DNA of 64,000 nt. Origin: Roseimicrobium sp. ORNL1. Lineage in GTDB: Bacteria > Verrucomicrobiota > Verrucomicrobiia > Verrucomicrobiales > Verrucomicrobiaceae. The stretch is from positions 6,634,001-6,698,000 of the forward strand of contig NZ_CP049143.1 of the NCBI RefSeq assembly GCF_011044495.1. Direction: 5' to 3'. The position numbers and the translations under genes were made by a program. Of the stretch, positions 46,270 to 54,161 are shown piece by piece. The notes under the pieces are model-generated. The model did not search any database. It saw only the letters and a list, made by a program, of their open reading frames with translations, and had not been told where the DNA came from. The stretch's first letter is position 1; every line of letters starts with the position of its first letter.

Positions 46270-46338
46270 TCCTAAGCCAATTTACCTGGAGGACGCAGCT
46301 CGCAGAGCATCAGCCACTTAGCCCATGGCACCACCTGC

Positions 46339-46355
46339 TGGCACGGCATTGGCAA
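46339..46355 (+). promoter_or_regulatory. Sigma-54 (-24/-12) promoter
   Basis: TGGCAC-N5-TGGCA. The invariant GG (46340-46341) and GC (46352-46353) are separated by exactly 10 bp, as required for sigma-54. The -12 element has TGGC rather than the consensus TTGC. Predicted transcription start near 46364, which leaves about 60 nt of leader before the methanethiol oxidase ATG at 46424. Confidence 0.65.
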
Positions 46356-46423
46356 TAAAGACCTGCATCCATGCCAGCACTCTGCCACGCATGGGACCAT
46401 TACAGAACCCACGCAACAATCTT

Positions 46424-47743
46424 ATGTTGAAACGAACTTGGTGTTTCTCCCGCAGCGGCTTCTCCGCTGCTGCTGCCCTGCTCACTCTCGCATCCGCCAG
46501 TCCGGCGAGCGCGGATGAGACCTGCTCTTCCCCCTACCTCGCCCGCATCGAAGGACAGGAGGAATTCGTCTATGTCTGGACCTTGGGAGATGAGGCTGTG
46601 GGTGATGGCTCCGACAAGCTGGTGACCATCGATGTGAAGCCCGGCTCACCCACTTACGGGAAAGTCATTCACACCCACTCCCTGGGTAGTCGCAATGAAG
46701 CCCACCATGGTGGCTTCACCGATGACCGCCGCCAGCTCTGGCTCTCCGGCCTGGAGAGCAGCCGCCTCTTCATCTATGATGTGCACACCAATCCCTCGAA
46801 GCCGAAGTTCGTGAAGAGCATCGATGATTTCGTGGAGAAGAGCGGTGGCGCTGTCGGTCCCCATGGCGTGTATGCCCTCCCCGGGCGTGTGCTCGTTCCC
46901 TGCCTCTCGAATGCGCAGGACAAGAGCGGCCGCACCGCGCTGGTTGAGTACACGAATGATGCCCAGTACATCACCACGCACTGGATTCCCTCTCCAAAGG
47001 ACACACGGGGTGTCGCGAATGCCGAGCTCGCCGATGGTTATGGCTATGACGCCCGTGTCCTGCCGCGGAAGAATGTGCTGCTCACCACCTCCTTCACCGG
47101 CCTGGACAACTACATGACCGCCTTCGGCAAAGTGGCGGCGAATCCGGAAGCCATGAAGCGCTTCGGTGGGACCATGGTGCAGTGGGACTTCCACACGCGC
47201 AAGCCCAAGAAGGTCTTCGCCGTGCCAGGTGCCCCGCTGGAAATCCGCTGGGCCTGGGGTGACAAACACAACTATGCCTTCACCGCGACCGCGCTGACCT
47301 CGAAGCTCTGGCTCTTCTATGAAGATGAAAAGGGCGAGTGGCAGGCGAAGGAGATTGCGCACATCGGCGACCCCAAGAGCGGGGTCATCCCTGTCGACAT
47401 CAGCCTGAGTGCGGATGACAAGACGCTCTTCGTGGACTCCTTCATGGACGGGAAATGCCGCGTGTATGACGTCTCCAACCCACACCAACCCAAGCTGATT
47501 CACGAGAACGAGATTGGCCGCCAGCTCAACATGGTGTCCCAGAGCTGGGATGGAAAGCGTCTCTACTTCAGCAGCTCCCTGCTGGCGAAGTGGGACAAGG
47601 AGGGCGCGGACAATGAACAGTTCGTTCGTGCCTACGCCTGGGATGGGAAGCAGCTCACACCGAAGTTCGAGCTGGACTTCACCGCGCTGAAGCTGGGACG
47701 ACCGCATCACATGCTCTTCGGTTCCACCAAGGTCGGCAACTAG
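46424..47743 (+). CDS. mtoX: SBP56-family methanethiol oxidase (selenium-binding protein homologue)
   Basis: 439 residues from the ATG at 46424, giving an export signal that ends near ASPASA; an earlier in-frame start would lie upstream of the predicted -12 promoter box. Family hallmarks: CSSPYLARIEGQEEFVYVW, SRNEAHHGGFTDDRRQLWLSG, GPHGVYALPGRVLVPCLSN, GYGYDARVLPRKNVLLTTSF, GGTMVQWDFHTRK, SLSADDKTLFVDSFMDGKCR, RPHHMLFGS. Characterised bacterial homologues are periplasmic copper-dependent enzymes that oxidise methanethiol to formaldehyde, sulfide and H2O2. The adjacent SCO1-like gene supports a copper enzyme. Specific activity here is inferred. Confidence 0.88.
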   Translation: MLKRTWCFSRSGFSAAAALLTLASASPASADETCSSPYLARIEGQEEFVYVWTLGDEAVGDGSDKLVTIDVKPGSPTYGKVIHTHSLGSRNEAHHGGFTDDRRQLWLSGLESSRLFIYDVHTNPSKPKFVKSIDDFVEKSGGAVGPHGVYALPGRVLVPCLSNAQDKSGRTALVEYTNDAQYITTHWIPSPKDTRGVANAELADGYGYDARVLPRKNVLLTTSFTGLDNYMTAFGKVAANPEAMKRFGGTMVQWDFHTRKPKKVFAVPGAPLEIRWAWGDKHNYAFTATALTSKLWLFYEDEKGEWQAKEIAHIGDPKSGVIPVDISLSADDKTLFVDSFMDGKCRVYDVSNPHQPKLIHENEIGRQLNMVSQSWDGKRLYFSSSLLAKWDKEGADNEQFVRAYAWDGKQLTPKFELDFTALKLGRPHHMLFGSTKVGN

Positions 47744-47812
47744 GGCCGATCCTTGCGGGCAGGGCGCGGGACAGCTTCGTCTTGTCTATATCATTTTATA
47801 CTATTTTATATC

Positions 47813-48526
47813 ATGAACACGTTTCAGTTGTATGTGCTCGGACTGGCCAGCCTTGTGGCGCTGCTCCACGTGCAACCGGCCGAACCTGAGCCGGAAGCGC
47901 AATCCTCCCCTCTCCTGCGACGCAGCCCCTGGAGGGACTATGAGGCGCCCAAGCCCGGCACCTACACGCTGCCGGTGGTGAAGCAGGCGGCTGATGGCGA
48001 GGTACTGGATGCCAGGGGCAGAGTCTACCACCTGGCGGATCTCACCAGGGGCCGTGTCACGGTGATGAGCTTCATCTACACGCGCTGCACCGATGCCACC
48101 GCTTGCCCCATGGCGACTGGCATCCTGAATGAGCTGCACCAGCTCAGCACCGGTGATGCGGATCTCGCGCGTGGCATGCGGCTCATCAGCATGAGCTTCG
48201 ATCCAGTTGCGGACACCCCGGAGCGCATGGGCGAGTACGCCAAGATCATGAGCGGGCGCAAAAGTGGTGCGCCGTGGACCTTTCTCACCACCGAATCCCC
48301 GGCAGCGCTTGGACCCATCCTCAAGGGCTATGACCAGGCCGTGAGCCCGAAAAGAAATCCCGCTGACCCGGCCGGTCCGCTCAATCACACCCTGCGTGTC
48401 TATCTCATCGATTCCCAGGGTCGCATTCGCAACATCTACAGCAGCGGCACGCTCGACCTGCGGCTGGTGATCGCAGATGTGCGGACACTCCTTCTCGAGG
48501 CGCCCACGTCTTCGAAGTCTTCGTGA
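47813..48526 (+). CDS. SCO1/SenC-like copper chaperone, CX5C variant
   Basis: 237 residues from the ATG at 47813, with an N-terminal anchor (FQLYVLGLASLVALLHV). Thioredoxin-like SCO domain: LADLTRGRVTVMSFIYTRC, RLISMSFDPVADTPERM, and the copper His192 in LNHTLRVYLID. The cysteines are Cys92 and Cys98 in RCTDATACP, i.e. CX5C instead of the classic CX3C. SCO proteins deliver copper to cytochrome oxidase; those beside methanethiol oxidase genes are thought to mature that enzyme. It follows mtoX by 69 bp; the leader is unusually AT-rich. Confidence 0.88.
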   Translation: MNTFQLYVLGLASLVALLHVQPAEPEPEAQSSPLLRRSPWRDYEAPKPGTYTLPVVKQAADGEVLDARGRVYHLADLTRGRVTVMSFIYTRCTDATACPMATGILNELHQLSTGDADLARGMRLISMSFDPVADTPERMGEYAKIMSGRKSGAPWTFLTTESPAALGPILKGYDQAVSPKRNPADPAGPLNHTLRVYLIDSQGRIRNIYSSGTLDLRLVIADVRTLLLEAPTSSKSS

Positions 48527-48562
48527 ATTAAAAAAAGAAACATCACGCCCCCCACACTTCTC

Positions 48563-49399
48563 ATGCATGCAAGTTTGCTTACCCCCACATCGATCATCGC
48601 CTCTGTGAAAGCCCAGCAAAAGGCCGCCTGGGAGAGCGGCAACTTCGGCAAGGTGGCCCTCTACAATGAGCCCACGGCCGAGGAGTTCATGTCACGCCTC
48701 CCGATCACTTCGAGCATGACGGTCCTTGATGCCGCCTGCGGAACGGGAAATCTCGCGGTTATCGCGGCACAGCTCGGCTGCAAAACGAGCGGCATCGACT
48801 TCGCATCCAATCTCATCGCTCAAGCCCGGCATCGCGCCAACCACCTTGGGTTGAACATCAGCTTCATGGAAGGCGATGTAGAAGAGCTGCCATATGCCGC
48901 CAACAGTTTCGATGCGGTGGTGAGCATGTTCGGCGTGATGTTCGCACCACAACCTCGCAAGGTGGTGCAGGAGCTTCTGCGTGTGACAAGGCCCGGCGGC
49001 GTGATCGCGCTGGCCTGCTGGACGCCCGAGGGTTTCATCGGTCACATGTTCAGTATCTTCCGCAGGCATCTCCCTCCTGCACCCCTGCCCACTTCCTCGC
49101 CGCTGGAGTGGGGCAACGAGTCCGTGGTTCGTGAACGCCTGTTCCAGGGCATCGGACTCCTCCGCACCACCCGGCACACCACGCATCTGCGTTATCCCTT
49201 TTCGCCGGCGGAAACGGTGGACTTCTTCCGCGAATACTACGGCCCCACCCGGAAGGCATTCGAGGCCCTGGACGCAGCAGGCCGAAAGGCCCTGCACGTC
49301 GACCTGGTCCGCCTGCAGGAGGAGCACAACATCTCCGGCAATCCCGATGTTACGGACACGCCAGCGGAATACCTCGAAATCGTGGCGCGTCGCATCTGA
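48563..49399 (+). CDS. Class I SAM-dependent methyltransferase (UbiE-like)
   Basis: 278 residues. SAM motifs: MTVLDAACGTGNLAVIAAQL, KTSGIDFASNLIAQARHRAN, SFMEGDVEELPYAANSFDAV, SMFGVMFAPQPRKVVQELLRVTRPGG. These are the UbiE/Methyltransf_11 pattern. A C-terminal ~90 residues (HLRYPFSPAETVDFFREYYG) may shape the acceptor site. It follows the SCO gene by 36 bp and is likely cotranscribed with mtoX. A role in thiol or sulfide methylation would fit the neighbourhood but nothing in the protein proves it. Confidence 0.85.
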   Translation: MHASLLTPTSIIASVKAQQKAAWESGNFGKVALYNEPTAEEFMSRLPITSSMTVLDAACGTGNLAVIAAQLGCKTSGIDFASNLIAQARHRANHLGLNISFMEGDVEELPYAANSFDAVVSMFGVMFAPQPRKVVQELLRVTRPGGVIALACWTPEGFIGHMFSIFRRHLPPAPLPTSSPLEWGNESVVRERLFQGIGLLRTTRHTTHLRYPFSPAETVDFFREYYGPTRKAFEALDAAGRKALHVDLVRLQEEHNISGNPDVTDTPAEYLEIVARRI

Positions 49400-49464
49400 C
49401 AGCGGATACGGCGGCAGCATATATCATGTCCTGATACTCCAACCATTTTATTTTGACACATCAT

Positions 49465-49944
49465 ATGAAGATCATGCCCTTGTATAGAGAGCCCATCTGG
49501 TGGGCGTGGCTCGCCACTGCCATCTCGATTGCCATCGGACTCGCCGGATATAAAGCGGGGTTCTATGCCGCCATCGCCCTTTCCGCGTTGCAGATCGTGT
49601 GGCTTGCGATGGTCGAGCGCTCTGTCTGGACCCTGCCGGTGCAGGTCCGCATTGCCTACACGGCGTGCTTGATAGGCTACGAAGTCCTCGCCTTTCGCGG
49701 TGGTTATTGGTTCACCGCAATGGGCACTACAGCGTTTCTTGTCTTCGGCTACTGCCTGCTGGCGCGCCTGCTGTCCCTCATGCCGTGGAATCTGCGGGAA
49801 CCCATGACCGTGCCCCTGGTACGCCGCACCTTCCTCACGCCTCCTGCCTTGGGAAATGTGTACCAGGGCATGCCTCGTGTCAGCGGTATCTGCCATGGCG
49901 AGGCGGGCATTTGCCGCATGACGAGCAGCAGCAGCAACGGGTGA
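49465..49944 (+). CDS. Small membrane protein, four predicted helices
   Basis: 159 residues from the ATG at 49465. Hydrophobic helices at about 10-30 (WWAWLATAISIAIGLAGYKA), 33-48, 62-76 and 82-103. After the last helix comes a soluble tail with two cysteines in GICHGEAGICRM and a Ser-rich end. The CHGEAGIC spacing (CX6C) with a His could bind a metal, but this is speculative. It follows the methyltransferase by 65 bp on the same strand. Family not recognised. Confidence 0.6.
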   Translation: MKIMPLYREPIWWAWLATAISIAIGLAGYKAGFYAAIALSALQIVWLAMVERSVWTLPVQVRIAYTACLIGYEVLAFRGGYWFTAMGTTAFLVFGYCLLARLLSLMPWNLREPMTVPLVRRTFLTPPALGNVYQGMPRVSGICHGEAGICRMTSSSSNG

Positions 49945-50013
49945 CCGGAACCCCTGCAACGCGGGTGGAACGCCGCCTTGCCAAAGGGTTGCACCCGAGT
50001 GCATGGTGAGGCC

Positions 50014-50610
50014 ATGCGGAAAGTCTGGCTTCTAGTGCTGCTGGCACTCGGCGGTGTGTATGTCTGGCGACAATGCACACCCGTCAGGCATGCACCGGTC
50101 GAACTCGTCTCGAACGAACCGGCACAGGTGAATTTCACCACACCCCAAGCCCCCATCCAGAAGGACGGATGGACCTTGCAACCGCTGGCCACGATCTCCC
50201 TGAAGGCTCGCGTGCTGGGCATCACCCACTATGATGACGGGCCGACGGGTGCGCTCGCTCCCTTTGACCTCGCCCTTGGCTGGGGACCCATGTCGGATAC
50301 CGGAGTGCTGGAGCGGCTCGACATTCAGCAGAGTCAACGCTTCTACCACTGGACCTTCTGGGGCAATCCTCCGATTCCGGAGAGTGACATCATTTCTCAC
50401 AGCACCAATGCGCACATCATCCCGGCGAATGAGGACATGTTGCAGAAATTGAAGACGCTGAGAGAAGGCGCCATCATCCAGCTCACCGGTGTGCTTGTAG
50501 AAGCCACGCATCCCAAGGCGGACAAGCCCTGGCGCAGTTCCCTGAGCCGCACCGATACCGGCGGGGGCTCCTGCGAGATCATCTATGTGAAGTCGTTGAT
50601 CGTGGAGTGA
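50014..50610 (+). CDS. Single-pass anchored periplasmic protein of unknown function
   Basis: 198 residues from the ATG at 50014 (MRKVWLLVLLALGGVYVW: N-terminal anchor with no obvious cleavage site). The rest is soluble: WTLQPLATISLKARVLGITHY, APFDLALGWGPMSDTGVLERL, QRFYHWTFWGNPPIPESDII, and NANE-like ANEDMLQKLKTLREGAIIQLTG. The WGPMSD and FYHW segments recur in a family of uncharacterised bacterial proteins, but I assign no function. Last gene of the plus-strand run that begins with mtoX. Confidence 0.65.
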   Translation: MRKVWLLVLLALGGVYVWRQCTPVRHAPVELVSNEPAQVNFTTPQAPIQKDGWTLQPLATISLKARVLGITHYDDGPTGALAPFDLALGWGPMSDTGVLERLDIQQSQRFYHWTFWGNPPIPESDIISHSTNAHIIPANEDMLQKLKTLREGAIIQLTGVLVEATHPKADKPWRSSLSRTDTGGGSCEIIYVKSLIVE

Positions 50611-50860
50611 TGCCAAGGACCCACCTGAGCGGTTCACGGAGCTTTCGCAATCCCACGAACGTCTCGTGACAACAACACACCATGTCAGGATGACGGTCCC
50701 CTTGGCGAACCACCTTGCATTTGAAAGTCCAATACTCGACACACCGGACACATCACGAGACGTGCAAACAATCTTTGAATAGTGCTTAACCTCACGCACG
50801 TGACCCACTCGTCTCATGCACAGAGACGCATCTCTCATCCTTCGTGGTGTAACCCAACAA

Positions 50861-52426
50861 TTACTCCCACGCGCTCCAGTCGGCCTTCCCCTCCTTATAT
50901 TGGATCCACTGCGCCGCGGCACTGATGAGATGCGCATAACCACCGTTGTCTGAGAATTCATCCCAGACAACGCCCGGCATGGCGCTCTGGCAGCCGATGC
51001 CAGTGGGGATGTAACCGTACTCATTGAAGACTGCCTCCCACGTGCGCAGTCCACCGCCTAGTTCTCGCTCCAGCCACTTCTTCACATCAGCATTGGGAAT
51101 GGGCTTGCCGGACGTTTCCTCCACCATCTTTGCGACCGTCGCCGTCATGTTCGGATCGATGAAAGCGGCCTGCAATGCCCAACCACATACAGCCATGTTC
51201 TGCGGGCCAAATCGGGAACCTATGGGAATTGGTCCACCACGAGGCCCCTTGCGCTGGGACCTCACATGTTCCGGCCTCCCATCGATGAAATTAATCGAGG
51301 TGAGGTCGAAGCGGTTCACGCCTGGGGGCACGGGCCCATCGTCTGAGTATGCTTGCCACAACAGCGGAATGCTGAAGGCATCGAACGCAAGTTTGGTGGC
51401 GAGCGGCCATGTTATTCCACGATGCTTCGAGACACCGGTATAGTAGGTGTACATGGCATCGTCCGCAAAGGCAGGAATGGCGAGCTTCTGCCCCGGTTTG
51501 AATTCGGAGACCGCCTTCGTGAAGGCATTCTTGAAATGCACCGGCTGTGTTTCATCCCAGGACTCGAGGCGTTTCAGCATGGACTCGTCTCCGTTGAGTA
51601 AACCACACGCAGCCAGCACCACGGGAATGTTGGGACTGCCATGCCGGGCACGGCATTCCTGGAGATTTTTCGCCGCCAATGCGCAGGCGGCAGCGAGATC
51701 CTGATCCGCCTTGTCCGGTGACTCATGCAGCAGCAGCCATGATTGGATCAAGAGAATCGCGAGATCCTGCGCCAGGTGATTCGAGCTTCCATGGGACCAC
51801 CCCTTCAGGCGGAACTCAGGATTCGGCTGGCCGGCAAAAGCGTTCGTGCAGGGAAAGAAGGGCCGCTCGGATTTCTTGCCCAACATCTCCAGGCTCACGG
51901 ATTCACCGTCGTCCCACCAGTAGGGGACAAAGCCCTTCTCACTTCCCTGAAGCAGCCATTCCTTGGCGTTCTTCCAGGTGTCCTTGGCTTCATCCCGCAC
52001 ATCCACCTGCTTGTTGTCGAAGAGCGTGTCACTCTCATTCAGCATCTTGAGGTAGAAGGGCAGTTGCCACTTCACGAGCACCTCCTTGTAGTACGCATCG
52101 CCGGTCGCGCGGTGCGCATTCGCCATGGCACAGGCGAACCATGAGCCGTCATGCATGGTATCCAACGCTTCTCCCTGGATGAACCCACCGGGCTGGCCCT
52201 GCTTCTTCCACCACACGTACTCGTACATCATCCCACGCTGCGGCGAGTCCGCCTTCTTCATGTGATGCTCCACCGCATGCTGGGCGAGCCGCTTCATGAA
52301 AGCGCGCGCCTCATCGGCAGTCATCGGCCCCCGTTCATCCGCTGCACGCGTCCAAGCGGGCTCTGCGGAAGTTTGTGCGTAAAGCGTGGTGGCCAGGTAA
52401 ACGGCAGCGAGGCAGGAGCGGAGCAT
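50861..52426 (-). CDS. Secreted alpha/alpha-barrel-like protein, unknown function
   Basis: 521 residues from the Met at 52426, giving signal peptide MLRSCLAAVYLATTLYAQTS. The mature protein is largely helical with recurring aromatic segments (HDGSWFACAMANAHRATGDA, KVLVKWQLPFYLKMLNESD-like, WSHGSSNHLAQDLAILLIQS), as in (alpha/alpha)6 glycan enzymes. No catalytic residues can be assigned. It lies 84 bp downstream of the PQQ-like propeller gene and is probably cotranscribed with it. A glycan-related periplasmic function is a guess from fold. Confidence 0.65.
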   Translation of the reverse strand: MLRSCLAAVYLATTLYAQTSAEPAWTRAADERGPMTADEARAFMKRLAQHAVEHHMKKADSPQRGMMYEYVWWKKQGQPGGFIQGEALDTMHDGSWFACAMANAHRATGDAYYKEVLVKWQLPFYLKMLNESDTLFDNKQVDVRDEAKDTWKNAKEWLLQGSEKGFVPYWWDDGESVSLEMLGKKSERPFFPCTNAFAGQPNPEFRLKGWSHGSSNHLAQDLAILLIQSWLLLHESPDKADQDLAAACALAAKNLQECRARHGSPNIPVVLAACGLLNGDESMLKRLESWDETQPVHFKNAFTKAVSEFKPGQKLAIPAFADDAMYTYYTGVSKHRGITWPLATKLAFDAFSIPLLWQAYSDDGPVPPGVNRFDLTSINFIDGRPEHVRSQRKGPRGGPIPIGSRFGPQNMAVCGWALQAAFIDPNMTATVAKMVEETSGKPIPNADVKKWLERELGGGLRTWEAVFNEYGYIPTGIGCQSAMPGVVWDEFSDNGGYAHLISAAAQWIQYKEGKADWSAWE

Positions 52427-52510
52427 GGTGCTGTGAATACAACCGCGCAGCCGGGTTTGTTGCACCGGGTCACGATAGTCCATCACACTTGCATCCCGCC
52501 TTCAGGGTCC

Positions 52511-54070
52511 CTACGGGGCTTTTGCGGGAATCTCAAAACACACGGCTTCACGGTCATTGCGCACCAGCAGGTAGCGACCTGCAAGCGTGGGTGGATTCCA
52601 GGTCTTGGAGCTTAGGGCCTTGATCCTGCCCATTTCTTCCAGCTTCTCCGGATTGGCTTTCACCAGCACGACATCGCCCGGCTCCGTTTGAATGAGAAGA
52701 TGATCGCCCACCACAAGATGCTGGCCGAAGCCGTAGCGCCCGTCACGCCACACGCGCTCACCATCGGCGAGGTTCACACACGCGAGCGTCCCTTCATCCA
52801 GGGCATAGGCATGGTTACCAATCACCGCCGCGCTGCTGAACTTCGTGCGCGGTGTGGTGCTGGTCCAGACGGGCGCGCAGGAGAACTTGCCACTGCCATC
52901 CTTCGTGATCTGCAGCAGATGACTCTTCATGCCGTAGCTGGCGGTGACCAGCAGGCGGTCTGTGCCTACAAGAAGTGGCTGCCCGACTTTCGCATAGGCA
53001 TTGGGCGGCCAGTCAAACGTCCAGAGCACATCACCTGTGGCAATGTCATGGCCGGTCACCGAGCTGGCATTCACGCTGACGATCTGTTCCTTGCCGGCAA
53101 GCGTGCGCACTACTGGTGAACTGTAGCTCGCGCCATCCACGCCGGCCTTCCACACGATCTCGCCCGTATCCTTCTTCATCGCGAGCAGCGTCGGCGCGCC
53201 AGTGCCACCGCTGACCACCACGAGTTCACCCACGAGCAGTGGCGCGATGCTCTTCGCCCACACCAGATTCTCCGTGCCGGACTCACTGAGGATGTTCCGG
53301 CTCCACACCAGCTTTCCAGTGTCGAGTTCCAGGCAATTGAGGATGCTGGTCGCGCCGTAGGAATAGACCAGCTTTTTCTCCAGGTCGAGCGTGGGGGTAG
53401 CGCGTGGTCCATCGCCGCCCATGCCTTCGGTGAATCTTGCGTGGTCCTTGTGTGACCACAGCAGCGAGCCGTTGGTGATGTCATAACAGGTCACATACTC
53501 CTCCTCACCGCGCTGTTCCTGCGTGACGGCACGCCGCCCCGCCACCGCGAAGCCCGGCCAGCCCAGGCCGATGGAAATCCGCCACAACTCACGTGGAGCA
53601 TGCGTCTTCCAGTCCGTCTGGATGCCTGCATCGGGGATGACGCCATCGCCATTCACGCCCATGAACCGGGTGAAGTCTGCCACCCCGGCAGGCGGCGCTC
53701 CCACATCTGCTTTGGGTGCCGGTGTTTCAGCAATGGCTGGAAGCTCTACCACATCCGGCTTGGTCCAGCGCCAGGTGAATTTTGGAAACGCCGTGCCATC
53801 GGCAGAACCTTCACGCCTCACGGTGAATGCAAGCACAGCGGCCATCACCACTCCCACCAGAACCACAACACCCAGTCGCTTCAGCCTCCTGCCTTTTCCC
53901 CGCAGCACCCACCACACGGCGGTGAGCACCACCCACAGCGCTGGCAGCAAGATGAGCGCTGCCGAGCGTGCCACATGCCCATCAATCCAGGTCCAGGCGA
54001 TTACACTTCCAAGGATGAGCGCGGCGATGACCGGGAAGCTCAGGAGAAATCGGAGCGGAGAGGAGTTCAT
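52511..54070 (-). CDS. Membrane-anchored PQQ-like beta-propeller protein
   Basis: 519 residues. About three N-terminal helices (FLLSFPVIAALILGSVIAWTW, SAALILLPALWVVLTAVWWVL, LGVVVLVGVVMAAVLAFTV) are followed by an extracytoplasmic beta-propeller. Blade repeats of the YVTN/PQQ type recur: VTCYDITNGSLLWSHKDHAR, LNCLELDTGKLVWSRNIL, LLAMKKDTGEIVWKAGVDGA, VTGHDIATGDVLWTFDWPP, LACVNLADGERVWRDGRYGF. No PQQ-ligand or catalytic residues are evident, so it may be a scaffold rather than a dehydrogenase. Confidence 0.85.
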   Translation of the reverse strand: MNSSPLRFLLSFPVIAALILGSVIAWTWIDGHVARSAALILLPALWVVLTAVWWVLRGKGRRLKRLGVVVLVGVVMAAVLAFTVRREGSADGTAFPKFTWRWTKPDVVELPAIAETPAPKADVGAPPAGVADFTRFMGVNGDGVIPDAGIQTDWKTHAPRELWRISIGLGWPGFAVAGRRAVTQEQRGEEEYVTCYDITNGSLLWSHKDHARFTEGMGGDGPRATPTLDLEKKLVYSYGATSILNCLELDTGKLVWSRNILSESGTENLVWAKSIAPLLVGELVVVSGGTGAPTLLAMKKDTGEIVWKAGVDGASYSSPVVRTLAGKEQIVSVNASSVTGHDIATGDVLWTFDWPPNAYAKVGQPLLVGTDRLLVTASYGMKSHLLQITKDGSGKFSCAPVWTSTTPRTKFSSAAVIGNHAYALDEGTLACVNLADGERVWRDGRYGFGQHLVVGDHLLIQTEPGDVVLVKANPEKLEEMGRIKALSSKTWNPPTLAGRYLLVRNDREAVCFEIPAKAP

Positions 54071-54161
54071 TCCAGTGCAGTGTACGACTGCTGGCCAGCT
54101 TGTGGAGGTGAATTCCTTGAAAGGCAGCCCCCCTCACGCCTGTCTCTATTCACCCAACCTC

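Noticed and set aside
46326-46342. First TGGCAC word as the sigma-54 -24 box
   Set aside because: The position 12 bp downstream of its GG is not GC, while the second TGGCAC at 46339 has the exact spacing.
53523-54161. N-terminal extension of the alpha/beta-hydrolase frame
   Set aside because: It is antisense to the propeller gene and precedes a clear signal peptide at 54162.
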